Shown in pieces: positions 1 to 9,947 of a stretch of DNA of 20,055 nt. Within the stretch, counting starts at the first letter, position 1, and each line of letters opens with the position of its first letter. The position numbers and the translations under genes were made by a program. The notes beneath the pieces are model-generated. The model did not search any database, was not told the DNA's origin, and worked only from the letters and a program-made list of their open reading frames with translations. The DNA lies in contig KQ482011.1 in NCBI GenBank assembly GCA_001430745.1, positions 60,028 to 80,082 on the forward strand, given 5' to 3'. Source of the DNA: Auxenochlorella pyrenoidosa (lineage: Eukaryota > Chlorophyta > Trebouxiophyceae > Chlorellales > Chlorellaceae).

Positions 1-342
1 GGGGGGGGGTCGACGAGCGGGTTGGCACGACAGCGCGGGCTGCTGGGCGGAGGGCAGGGGAAAGACGAGGGGGCATACGCCTGGGAGGGGCGGGGGGCAA
101 TGCGCGCGGGTCCTCTTGTCGGCCACAACAGTGCAGTTCAGAGACAGCGCGCTCGCTATGCGCTTCGTTGCGAGCCCGGACGGGCGCTCGTTGCCCCAAG
201 CTCCTCCCCCGCCAACAGGCGGGCGCGCCATATGGCAGCAGCGCCGCGCCGCGCGCGTGGCAGCGCAGGCGCCAGAGGAGAAGCCGAGAGACACGCGACT
301 GAAGTTGACAAACCACATACTAAAAATGACAGCGGCGCTCAC

Positions 343-2634
343 CCCAGGTGGCGGATCATCTCCTCATCCGCCGGCGTCAGCACAGGCAGCCCAAAGTCGC
401 CGCGGAAGTCCTGCAGAGTGATTCAAGGGTTGGGTTTTTCAATCGGTGAAGAGTGAAGAAGGGTGGGAGCAGGGGTGAGCGCCGGGACCAGGCCAGGCGA
501 CGTGTTGGGGCGCCCAAGACCACGGCTGTGGCCCTCAGGCCAGCGGCAACCAGGCAGGCTCTTGCCGCCGTGAAGAGATCAGCAACAGCAGCGGTTCGCG
601 TGGATGCCTGAGTGAGGGCAAGCTTTTTGATGCAAGAGCATGAGGACACAACCATCCGAAATAAGCAAAGGAAGGTGCAGGCAGCCTCTGCTCGCCTCGT
701 CGTCCTGGTGGCAGATCATGACGGTCAGCAGGCCGTCGAGAGTGGCGCTGTTGACGGCCGTGCAGACCACCGTGGTCGCCGTCTTGTCAGTCACCTGCGC
801 GGCAGCAGGCAGCAGATGTGTGTGTGCAGGCAGCAGGTGTGTGCAGGTGCCAGGGTGGCAGCGAACCAGCAGTGCAGGGCTGGCCACGAACGAACAGCAG
901 GGCGCGCCCGGGTTGGCCGCAGCGCGGCAGCGGGCAAGCAGAATGCAGGCAAGCGGGCAGGCAGGCTCATCCACGGGTTCTGAAGTCGAGTCAGCCGCAA
1001 GTCCAGGATTCCTTCGGGATCCTTCAACCAAGGCAGGCAGACAGGCAGGCAGGGCTGCACACCCCCACCTGCAGGTACAGCGAGCCGCCCTCGGCGCCGG
1101 TGGCCAGATACCGGCCAATCTGGATCGTCTGCCCGACATCCACGATGCCCGGGAAGCCTGCGGCAGGCAACCAGGCGAGCCGGCATCCAGGGGACACGGG
1201 TGGGCTGGGTGCAGCGCGGTGTGTGCATGGCCGGCATGAGCGCGTAATGGGCGGGTGTTGCAGGAGCATGCAGGTGGCTGGTCAGCTGGCCAGCGGGGCG
1301 GGGCGCACCGTCGTAGGAGACTGGGAGGACTGAGGGGCTGGCCTCAACCTTGGTGTCTGTTGTGATGGTCACGGTCTGCAACCAAAGTGACGTGCCAGTT
1401 GCTGTTCTTTAGTGCCAAGCCCGGTGCCAGGTTAAAGGGCAACGCTAGCGCACCGGCCGTAGGCAGTGACGCAGTGCCCAGCCATCTGGCCGGACTACCA
1501 GTGCAGGGCAGCCTGCGATTGCAGCGCTGAACTGCCAACCAGGCAACTGCATGCCGGCGCGTCCACGGCAGCAGGGGCCAGGCTGCTGATGCCCACTCGC
1601 TCTGGCACATGCGATCTGCACGCGCGTGCATTGCAGCCAGCTTCTGACATGCGCGACGAAGCTGCGGCCGCACCATGCTTGCTTCTCACACACCGCACAC
1701 ACAAACTGGCTGTGCGTTTCAGGAGCGCCTCCCTCCTCACCTTGCCGGCCTCGATCACCAGCGACTTGGCGCCGGTCTGGGTGGGCCACCCTTTGGCATC
1801 GTACTCCACCGGGCGCCGCACGGTCACTTCGCGGCCAGTCGTGTCGAGGAACACGCTGCACAGAGGCGGGCGGAGGCCACCAGAGGCAAGCAGTGCGGAC
1901 CCTTGATGGCGCGGGGCACGCGGCGGAGCTTGGCCTCCCGCCATGGGAGCCAGAGGCGATCGGCACCAGCCCCCGCATGAACCGGTCAGGTCAGTCTGCA
2001 TGACAAATCCGCAGCCCCCGGGGTTCCTCGGAGCATCCCACTGCCTGCGCCTCGCCTGCGCAGGCGGCATGCCTGCACTGCTATACCAGCACCCTGTGAT
2101 GCGCTGCACCGCCTGTGCCTCACCTGCACAGCCGCCGCGTCTGCTTCATCGCGTCCCCCAGGTTCTTCAGGCAGTGCTCGTGGTACGCCTTGGTGCCCCA
2201 GGACAGGTTGATGCGGGCGCAGGTCACGCCCGCCAGCAGCAGGCGGCTGAGCGTGGCGACATCGTGGCAGGCGGGGCCGATGGTGACCACCACCTTGCAC
2301 CCAGCACCCGCCCGCACTTCGGCGTCGTTGATGGGGTTGAGCACAGCCTCCATGCCCACATCCAGGAACACGTGCGCCTTGGCCTTGTATTGCCTGCAGG
2401 GGCGGTGTGAGGGGGAGGGTGGGGAAGGGGCGGGGCGGTGCAAGGGAGGCGGGGGCGGGAGCTGCGCAGCTGCGGCAGAGCCGGGAGCCAGGCTGTGAGG
2501 CGCCGCAGCGCCAGGTGTTGGATTGAATAAACATGCTAGATGATGTTGGGAGGGCGAGAGAAAGCCGCAAGGGAGCGCAGGCGGAAGCAGAAAGGGGAGG
2601 CTGGGGCCCTGCCAGCACCTCACCGCAGCGGCAT
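343..2634 (-). CDS. Pyruvate kinase, algal type (N-terminal half; 3' end outside window)
   Basis: Pyruvate kinase transfers phosphate from phosphoenolpyruvate to ADP in the last step of glycolysis. Minus-strand exons that join in phase: 2634-2624, 2393-2124, 1855-1741, 1375-1309, 1157-1069, 794-696, 410-343 (239 codons visible). The start at 2634 is the only Met between the first donor and an in-frame stop near 2746, and gives MPLRQYKAKAHV. Recognisable blocks are KVVVTIGPACHD (about residues 37-48), ARINLSWGT (about 63-71), VFLDTTGRE (about 95-103), VTITTD, LPVSYDGFPGIVDVG, TATTVVCTAVN and GLPVLTPADEEMI. The barrel part that follows in the family (IDFLSLSYTR-like) is not in 1-342, so the gene continues beyond the window edge. 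The usual SHG of the N-x-S-H-G motif is S-W-G here, which I recall from other green algal pyruvate kinases. The 695-411 intron needs a GC donor. Family call firm; N-terminus and exact junctions inferred. Confidence 0.88.
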
Positions 2635-2953
2635 CCTGTCTTTAGGATTAGCTTTCTTGGCGCGATCGCCGAGTGCGCAACACTTGCGCTCCCTTGCCAC
2701 TGCTGCACTTGGTTGGGGTCTCGCTCTGGCAGCCGAGACGCTTCCTCAATCTATCTCGTAGATCGAAAGGTGTTGTACATCGATAGAATGGCTCAGCTGG
2801 GGCGATCTGGATCTGCATGCAGGCTGCCACACCAAGCGCAGCCAGTAACGGTCGAGGCAAGCGCTACCTGATGAGCAAGCAATGCCACCTTGGCTCAAAT
2901 GAGACTGCCTGCTGCACACTGGCAGCCTAGGGTGAGTTGGTATGATGGTGATG

Positions 2954-2958
2954 TTACA
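2954..2958 (-). terminator. Candidate TGTAA poly(A) signal for the thioesterase gene
   Basis: TGTAA reads on the minus strand (TTACA on plus), about 480 nt after the thioesterase stop at 3438. TGTAA is the usual polyadenylation signal in green algae. A five-base match can easily arise by chance, so support comes only from position and strand. Confidence 0.3.
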
Positions 2959-3401
2959 TGCAAGCAACGCCAGGCACATGTACCAGCTTGCTCCTTGCCA
3001 AGCTGGCGCAGCAGGCTCCTGCACAGGCTGTGACTTCTAGTGCACTAACAGAAGATCTGAAGCGAGCACATGTACTGTGGGTTCGTTCACAGAACAAGTG
3101 CACACAGGTCGGTCCGGGCATAGGCTCGGCTGCCCACACAGCCGCAAAGCGCGGGCAGCGGCACACAGCGCCGCTGCCGGACTGCCCCTGCTCCTGCTGG
3201 CATCTTACCCCTGCTGTTGAAGCCCTGACACACACATTGTCGGAGTTCCCATTGTAGGAGCAGGTGTGCTACACATCTCGACAGCCGTGAGAAAGGCGAG
3301 TGGCCTGTGCGAGAACAATCCGAGTGGGGTGCACAGAGCCATACGCGGGTCCACCACAGCTTAGCGCTGCTCGCCAGGCTGGGGCGGCGCGCTGCTTCAC
3401 A

Positions 3402-3429
3402 GTGCTGCTACTGCTGCTGCTGCTGCTGC
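3402..3429. repeat. (CTG)n trinucleotide microsatellite
   Basis: An almost pure run of CTG units (CAG on the minus strand) with one CTA interruption. It begins about 10 nt beyond the thioesterase stop codon, so it lies in the expected 3' UTR and is not translated in the gene model. Confidence 0.75.
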
Positions 3430-3437
3430 CCTGGCTG

Positions 3438-6400
3438 CTACAGGTGGGCCAGTGCCGCCTCCACCATCTCCCGCTTCTCGAGCATGCCCGTGGTGTTGAC
3501 GCCCTTGGACTGCAGGAAGGCCTGCAGGCAGTGCACGGATGTGGCGTTGGTTAGCACAAAGCCGAGGCTGTGGCCACAGTACGACCTCACAGCGCCCGCT
3601 GTGCGCAGGGAGGCAGCAGCAGAGCATGGCCCCGCCCGGGCAGCCTCGGCACCACGCTCTCGACGGGCGCAAGGCCACCTCCACGCTGAGCACGCTGGGC
3701 CTCACCTTGAGCTCCTTGGCTGACATGGCCGCCACCTCATCCCGTGTAGGCGCCACGTCGGGAAGCACCCTGAAGAGAGGCGACATCTTGAAAGGAGCTC
3801 ATAATGTCAGGCAAGCGGGCAGGCGGGCGGGCTGCGGGCGAGCACGCAGGTGGGCAGTCAGTGAAGCAGGCGGGCGGACAGTCAGGCACATGGACAGATG
3901 GACAGACACACAGGCCAGCAGGCGGGTCAGACTGGCAGGCAGGCAGACAAAAGGGAAGGCGGGTGGGCAGGCAGGCAGAAGGAAGGCGGGCGGGCGGGCA
4001 GGCAGAATGCTGCCCCACCGCAGCAGCCAGTCTCGCAAGTCTTTCAGCTCCTGGGGGCAGCTGCTGTGGCCCATGCCGGTGTACCTGCAGCAGCAAGCAG
4101 AGTGGCAGGAAAACCGGGGGGCCAGAGGCGGGGGGGTCAATATCACTTCATGCGTGGCCGCTGTGCCCACCTGCCGGAGTGCCACGCGCGGCGCGCCAAG
4201 CACCAGGCCCGTATACGCAGGCCCCTCCACAACCGCCCCCCTCCCACCAACCCCCAACCCCAGCCCCAACCCTCCGCCCAGCCCCTCTCCCAGCCCCCGC
4301 CAGCCTCGGCCTCACATGTGGAACTCCACATTCTTAAGTCCCATGCCCTCCAGCACCTCCTGCAGGGAGGCATGGGTGATGGGGCATGTACGCTCACCAC
4401 GGGTGCAGCCTATGCAGCCCTGCCAGGCACGCACGCCTGTCCGCAGCCCAGCAGGTTCTGCAGTGTGCCGCACTGCATGCATCCATGCGGCCGGCATCAG
4501 AGGTTGCGGCAGCTGAGCGTGCCTGGGTTGTGGTGGCGATCACCGGGGGAATGAGGTTGTCCACGCTGCCGTGGCCGCAGAACAGGGGCACGCCCAGGTT
4601 GGCAGCCGGCACCTGCGCTGGCGAGGCCACCCGTGAGCTGAAACTGGCAAACTGAGTCGGCGAAGCAAACCAGGTCCCTCACAAGGGTCATGGCACCCCA
4701 GTCGCAAGCGGCCTGCAGCTGGAGCATGGTGTCTGGCGCACGCATGCGACAACACTGGGACGCATGGAGCGCAAGCAGGAAAAAAGAGTCTGGCGGCCGT
4801 CCGGCTGGCTGGCCAGCAGTGGGCAACGGGGGCCGGTGCACAATCCAACCCGGTGCCTGGGCAAAACGCAAGGTGTCTCCTTGAACGGTGTGCCCTGCTT
4901 GCCTCCCGGATCGACGGCTCCAGCCACGTCGACAACGCCGCGCAGCCCGCCAGCGGCTGCGGGTGCGTCAGCACCGTCTTGTACGCAATGTGTCCGCCCT
5001 GGCTGAAGCCGCCGACGACGCTGCAGCGTGCACGGGGACCAGCGCCAGAAGGTGTTGCAGGCCGCGGCTTGTAAGCACTGGCGCTCTCGTATGCGACCCA
5101 GCATGGAGGCAGGGCGGGCAGCGTGCACAGCGTGTGCACAGCGTCCATCCAGCCTATGCACAGCAACCGTCCAAACAGCTGGGCTGCGCAAGCATGCCAT
5201 CACCGGCTCAGCCACACAAGTAAAGCGCAATACCAGGATGGCATCACTATCAGGTGCAGGGGCGGCACTGCAGCTCTGAGGCGGCACGGCACGCACATGC
5301 GATCGAGGGGGATGCCCGCCGCCACCTCCTCTGCGATCAGGCTGCGCACGTACTCGACCGCCTCGGTCACACCCTCGGGGTCAAAGGGCTTGCCTGCAGG
5401 CTCAGAGCAGAAGAAGAGAGAGGGCTCAGGGCGGGCCACCGACCCTACGTTCCTTCGTGCTGGCATCCTCATGCTCTGCATTACTCGTCCGGCACAGACA
5501 GCCGGGCTGACAATGGCCGTGCGAAAGACCAGGCTGCATGGGCTGCAAAGGACTCAAACAATCGCCCAAACATCCGGGCTGGCTCCCTCTGGGCGCTGCC
5601 AGACATCATGCAGGCGCCGGCGAGCGGCCCCGCCTGCTTGCAGCAGCTGCCTAGTGAGCTGCAGACTTGCGCATGCACTCACCTTTCATCATGTCCTGCA
5701 GGCCTGACTGGTCAAGGTGAGTGATGTCGAACCAACTGCAGATGGAACGGGGGCCAGCGGCCGTCGCGGCAGTCGACTAGCAAGCGCAGCGCAGGGCATG
5801 CTCAGCACGCTGGCTGCCCTGCCCCTAGGAAGCACACGTGGTCTGGGGCACAGCGCACGAGCCCCAAGGCGGCATGCCACCCCCCCTGGGCGGCTGCATG
5901 TGCACACTCACCCGGGCATGCGCATGCCCATGTTCACAGTGATGGGGCGGGTGGGGGCCGTCGGGTAGATGAACCTGATGTGTGGCAGGCGCAGCTGCGG
6001 GCCCACGGGCGCCCACCCTGCAGGCAGGCCCGGGGCAGCACGGCAGGTTGCAGCACTGACAGCACCTTGACATTAAATGCTCTGGTTAACGATTGGGCAA
6101 GAAGCAACAGCACTCTGCAGGCAGCACGTGGCCTGCCTGTGCGCAGCAACGCAAAGGCATGCCCACTGCAGTTGGAACCAGCCCACGAGGACTAGGAATA
6201 TGCGAGGCCAAATAATGCCCAGCATGCTGCTGCTTCCTGCAGCCCTCACCATCACCAGTGTCGCCCAAGCCATGCAGCAGGATGACTGAGCCGGTGTGCC
6301 GGCCCAGCGCGGGCTGCCGGATCACAGGGCCGAAGGTCCGCATGGTGCTGCGAGCTGCTGCCGCCCTGCCTGCCGCTCCCGCCGCTGCCACAACCGCACT

Positions 6401-6562
6401 GGCTGCAGTTGCTGCTCCTAGCTGCTTCTCTGTATCGCTAGCACTGCACGCCGCGCCTGTGCCGCCCCGAAAAGCCGCACAGGAGCCCTGGTGAGTGTAG
6501 ACAAGAGCGGCTGCGGAGGCAAGGCCAATAGAGATGAGGAGGGCACTCCTTAGGCTCGGCAT
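3438..6562 (-). CDS. Acyl-protein thioesterase / carboxylesterase (APT family) with SAP-like C-terminal tail
   Basis: Serine hydrolase of the acyl-protein thioesterase/lysophospholipase family, which removes S-linked acyl groups from proteins or acyl chains from lysolipids. Exons: 6562-6250, 6017-5912, 5735-5683, 5393-5297, 5020-4903, 4612-4523, 4359-4316, 4084-4019, 3769-3706, 3521-3438. They sum to 1035 nt (344 aa plus stop) with every phase matching. Landmarks: SVILLHGLGDTGDGWAPVGP (about residues 92-111), MRMPGWFDI (136-144), nucleophile Ser196 in GGFSQGG, Asp247 in GHGSVDNLIP, His280 in YTGMGHSSCP. The start at 6562 puts a hydrophobic stretch (residues 7-22) at the N-terminus, suggesting a signal anchor; in-frame Mets at 6616 and 6709 are alternatives. 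Two introns (4902-4613 and 4522-4360) need GC donors. Residues about 306-344 extend past the hydrolase fold with a SAP-like ELKAFLQSKGV...EKREMVEAAL helix pair. Substrate unknown. Confidence 0.9.
3770..4018. repeat. GGCA/GGCG-rich minisatellite-like intron sequence
   Basis: Intron 8 of the thioesterase gene is filled with imperfect units such as GCAGGCGGGC, GGCAGGCA and GACAGGCA, seen from about 3808 to 4009 on the plus strand. Similar GGCAGGCA tracts lie in pyruvate kinase introns near 940-1060. No coding role is seen; long open frames here on both strands are low-complexity artefacts. Confidence 0.6.
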
Positions 6563-7232
6563 ACTCCAACAGGCAAGCGATCGACGCACTTCTGGGCCGG
6601 CAGGGGCAGCCAGCATGCTCAGCACGGCCGCTCCCGCCAGTTGCTGGCGTCCACCGCCACCGCCCCAAGCCCTCTGCTGCTGCCCCAAGCTGCATGCCTG
6701 TGCACGCAAGCTCGAGTCAGGAGAATAATAAATGAACAGTCATCCCATACCACGTCCTGGCAAAGGGCTTCGAGGGGAGGCACACAGGCAGTCGGTTCAC
6801 CTTGCCAGCCTGCTACTTCACATCCAGCAAAGCAGGCCCTGCCAGACCAGGCTGCCGGAGGGAGCAGCATAAGACGATGTTACAGCCGCAGCAAAAAATG
6901 TGCGGGGCACGTGACAATTCAGTGAGATGAGAATGAAATGAAGGCAGCCGGAGTTAAAGGCGAGGGAGAGTACAGAAGAGCGTGTGCCGTGCCAACCAGT
7001 GGGTGCAACAACAGAGGGAAGAGGCAGCCAGCGGGAGCAGGAAGGCCAACAGAATGGGGAGTGTTCGTTTGGAGCCCAGCATGTCAGCAGGCAGTACAGT
7101 TTGGATAGGGAGGTACAAGTTATACGATTGCGAAAAGGTCAGCAGGCATGGCGGTTACAGGGCGCCGGCAACTCGTAATAGCACCGTGAGCGGGCGGCGG
7201 GACGTGCACATAGCAAGAGTCGGGAGAGCAAG
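6563..7232. other. Intergenic: carrier 3' region and thioesterase 5' region
   Basis: No exon could be assigned. The end near 7232 should be the 3' UTR of the minus-strand carrier gene, with TGTAA on the minus strand at 7159-7155 and 6884-6880. The end near 6563 should hold the promoter and leader of the thioesterase gene, whose reading frame stays open up to a Met at 6709. The 6700-7200 part is less GC-rich than the flanking exons. Confidence 0.45.
6880..6884 (-). terminator. Candidate TGTAA poly(A) signal for the carrier gene
   Basis: Minus-strand TGTAA about 350 nt downstream of the carrier stop at 7233. A nearer copy lies at 7159-7155, about 75 nt from the stop. Either fits the green algal signal; which one is used cannot be told from the sequence. 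Confidence 0.3.
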
Positions 7233-9095
7233 TCAGGAGGACAGGAGCTTGTGCGACAGCTCATAGGCGGTGAAGATGGCTCCGTTCACCAGGAAGGCTC
7301 GGCCAAGGGTGGTTGAGAGGCCCCGGAAGAAGGGGGCCGCACCCTCGGCCGCATACGCCTGCCGCGCACAGTCCACCCAGCCTGCGGCGCGCAAGGGGAG
7401 CCAAACACCGGCACATGTCCTACAGCACATCGTCACTCAGATGGGCATGCGTGCTGCACTGGCACCTGGCGTCCCCGGGGCAAAGTGCCGAACAAGGGCT
7501 TGCTGCCCATGCAGGGGCCCCCGCATGCATGGACCGTGGCCCGGCTGGCCCACCTCTGTAGGGCGAGCTTGCTGCCGCCGCTGCCTGCATGCGCGTCTTC
7601 AGCACGTCGAAAGGGTAAACAGAGAACCAGGACACGGCGCCGGCAAGCCCGCCCGCTGCCCACAGCGCCACCGCAGCGTGGCTGCCGTCTGGCCGCTGCA
7701 TCAGCTGCCTGCACCGGTGGCGGGGGCACGCAGGGGCGCGCAACCTGGCAGGTCCAGAGAGGGCAAGAGCAAGCAGGCTAAGCGACCTGGCTGGCCGCCA
7801 TGGCAAGCCGGGCGCCACGTTTTTGTTGGGACGTCGCCCCAGGCAGCCCCCCACCTGGCAGCCTCGTAGCATGCAAAATACACGCCGTGCGAGGGGAAGT
7901 CGCGTATCGAGGTGATGACGGTGCCGCGGTACAGGCCTGTGGGTGGGGCAGGGTTGTGGCAGGGGCCGCATCTGCTGGGGCGGCGGGGGACTTTGCAAGG
8001 CAGGCGCCACCGTAGGCGGAAACAGGTGCAGCAGGCCGCTCCTGCCGCCACGCTGCCTGGCGGGTTGCAAGTGCGCCCGAGCTCCCAAGCTTGCCTGCCA
8101 GGCCCTCTGCCCGTAGGATGCTCCCAAGCAGCGCCAGCGGGCCCACGTAGCCGGGCGCACCCCGCACCACCGTCTGCAGCTGCAGCCGGATCTTGAGGAG
8201 GTCCACGGGGACCACCACCGCCTGCGGCCGGGTGGAAGCGTTTCGCAGGACGGCAGGGGTCTCATGCAGTTCCTGGAAACCCATGGTCAAGAAATGCAGC
8301 TGGATCTGGCGGAGGTCCACGGGACCACCACCGCCAGCAGCCGGCAGAAGGGTTTCGGTTCACAGGAGGCAAAATGCAGAAGTCCACAGCCAGGTGGCAG
8401 GTTTTGCAGTTCCGAGGGCGCGCCTCCAGAGGACAAGAAGAACAGTTCAGCCGCAGGGGGCCGCCTCACCGTCTGGACCGCGCCGGCGAAGCAGCCCGCC
8501 CAGAAGACCTGAGGCAGCGACAGGGCCGCCGCCGCCGCCGCCGCAGGCTCCTGCCGAGAGGCGTCGGTCAAGAGGCGGGCGGCAGCCCCGTAGGCCTGGA
8601 ACACCACTGCGTTCTGCAGGTACGTGAGGAGCTGGCTCTAGGGGGTGTGGAGGAAGGAGTGGGTGGAGCGCGAGGCATGCGAGACTGCGAGGGCCGACCC
8701 TGGCTTGGTTGGGACGGCCTGCTCTGCTGCTGAGCAGCCATCCAGAGCAAAGCGTGCCTGACCGCCTGTCCGACTGCTCTCCTGCCTGCCCGACTGCTGT
8801 CCTGAGTGCATGTGTGCCTCCCGCGACTGGCAGCAAACAGGTTTCTCCAGGCCCAAGTGTGTATTCCACCTGCCTGCAGAGCCGCGGTGGCGAGCGGGTA
8901 GGCCATGCCTCGGAAGAGGGCTCCAGCGCCCTCGGCCCTCAGAATGCCGCGCGCCAGGCTTGCTGCACCCAGGCCGCCCGCGCCCTGCTGCGCCTGCTGC
9001 CTGATTCGCACTGTGTCCAGCGGCTGACCGGCGACGACACCGCATGCCCCGGCAATGCCACCTGCGGCCGTGGAGGCAGCGCTCTCAACCCACAT
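7233..9095 (-). CDS. Mitochondrial carrier family (SLC25-type) transporter
   Basis: Six-helix solute exchanger, normally in the inner mitochondrial membrane. Exons: 9095-8874, 8613-8470, 8221-8095, 7936-7855, 7708-7554, 7381-7233. They sum to 879 nt (292 aa plus stop), the normal family length, with all phases consistent. The three carrier signatures are present in order: PLDTVRIRQQ (residues 25-34), PVDLLKIRLQ (127-136) and YPFDVLKTRMQ (223-233), each ending one of three repeats. LYRGTVITSIRDFPSHGVYF (166-185) and FFRGLSTTLGRAFLVNGAIF (262-281) are the matching even-helix segments. An alanine-rich loop sits around residues 98-105. Two introns (8873-8614 and 8094-7937) need GC donors to keep the frame. 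The repeats resemble the carnitine/basic amino acid carrier branch, but the substrate cannot be assigned. The start at 9095 leaves almost no presequence, as usual for this family. Confidence 0.9.
8296..8424 (-). pseudogene. Decayed duplicate of carrier exon 3 start, inside intron 2
   Basis: Plus-strand 8296-8367 closely repeats 8182-8250, which covers the start of carrier exon 3 and its acceptor. Both contain GGAGGTCCAC followed by GGGACCACCACCGCC. Similarity resumes weakly at about 8396-8415 against 8252-8276. On the minus strand the copy encodes a damaged AVVVPVDL: one base of the CCCC run is missing, shifting the frame, and DLLKIRLQLQ has become DLRQIQLHF. The intact copy at 8221-8095 gives the correct carrier signature and is taken as the real exon. 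Confidence 0.6.
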
Positions 9096-9947
9096 GCAGT
9101 TGGTAGCACGCGTGCATTTTGCGCATGTATACGTTTGGAACTACCCACACAATGAGCGTTCATGCTGCACAACTGGGTGCACGGCTTGCTTGCAGCCCCA
9201 GGCGGAAGACCTTGCGCAGCGGCGGCAGCAGTGACGGTACGAATACCTTGACGCTGAAGGCAATTTCATGACTGCATAATCAATATCTACCTGCAAGAAA
9301 GTCTGTTGAAGCCTTTGAGAGCGCTGGCTCGCTAGTGAGCTGCAGCGCGGTCGTCTCCAGGCCCTCCTCCATTCCGCTTCGTTCAGCGAAGAGAGCTAGG
9401 ATATGATCGCGAGTCGAAACTGCAAAGAACGGCCCAGTTTGTGCTCTCATGACTCAGAACGACATCGCCTAGTTGGCAGCCTGCTGGGCACTTGCTGCCC
9501 ACCTCCGCCTCGCTTCTGGCTCCACCCGCCATAGCATACGACCATCCGATCATCTCCTGGCTGGCAACCAAGCACTCGAGAAGCGGCAAGTCTGCGGCTC
9601 TTTAGCCATCCAGCACCAGGTCCCCTTGAGCACACAGCACACGCCTCTGAGCATACTCAAAGCACGTCTTACATCCACTGAACCTCGCCCGCCCACCAGC
9701 CGCGGCAGGTCGGTTCTGTCTGGCCGCCTGAAGCGTTGCCTGCCCGGCCTGAGGCTGGGCATGTACAAAGACAGCCGACAGGAGGTGTTACGACATGCAC
9801 GCTCGTCCCCATCGAGGAAGCTCGGTCTGCCGCCACTGGCCCGCCGGCGCCTCGCCGCTCACTCGCTGCAACCGCTCGCCACATCTGCAGGGGGTTGCAG
9901 CCCGGGTGACGCACCCTGGGTCATGCGTGGCTAGACGCCCAGCACCC
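9096..9947. promoter_or_regulatory. Divergent intergenic region between carrier and gene 4
   Basis: About 850 bp between two start codons facing away from each other, so it should hold both promoters and both 5' leaders. It is visibly less GC-rich between 9230 and 9560. A short perfect inverted repeat (CTTCG/CGAAG) lies near 9377-9391, too small to interpret. The frame upstream of the gene 4 start is open back to a Met at 9795, so part of 9795-9947 could be coding. No further exon could be supported. Confidence 0.45.

Larger units (their letters stand above)
2635..3437. other. Intergenic: thioesterase 3' region and pyruvate kinase 5' region
   Basis: No exon is recognisable on either strand. 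The part next to 3437 should be the 3' UTR of the upstream minus-strand thioesterase gene, and the part next to 2635 the promoter and leader of the pyruvate kinase gene. A minus-strand TGTAA lies at 2958-2954. The 2640-2960 stretch is less GC-rich than the coding sequence. A (CTG)n run lies at about 3402-3429, just past the thioesterase stop codon. Confidence 0.5.

Noticed and set aside
1..342. Possible next pyruvate kinase exon
   Set aside because: Translation of the minus strand gives no family-like sequence (IDFLSLSYTR-type block) and no convincing acceptor plus coding stretch, so this is treated as intron running to the window edge.
3539..4516. 325-codon open frame on plus
   Set aside because: It covers the GGCA-rich intron and opposes thioesterase exons. 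Its translation is repetitive GRQAGG-like sequence with no recognisable domain.
9377..9391. Small hairpin CTTCG-TTCAG-CGAAG, considered as part of a tRNA or small RNA
   Set aside because: Only a five-base stem; no tRNA cloverleaf, conserved arms or CCA-like context around it.
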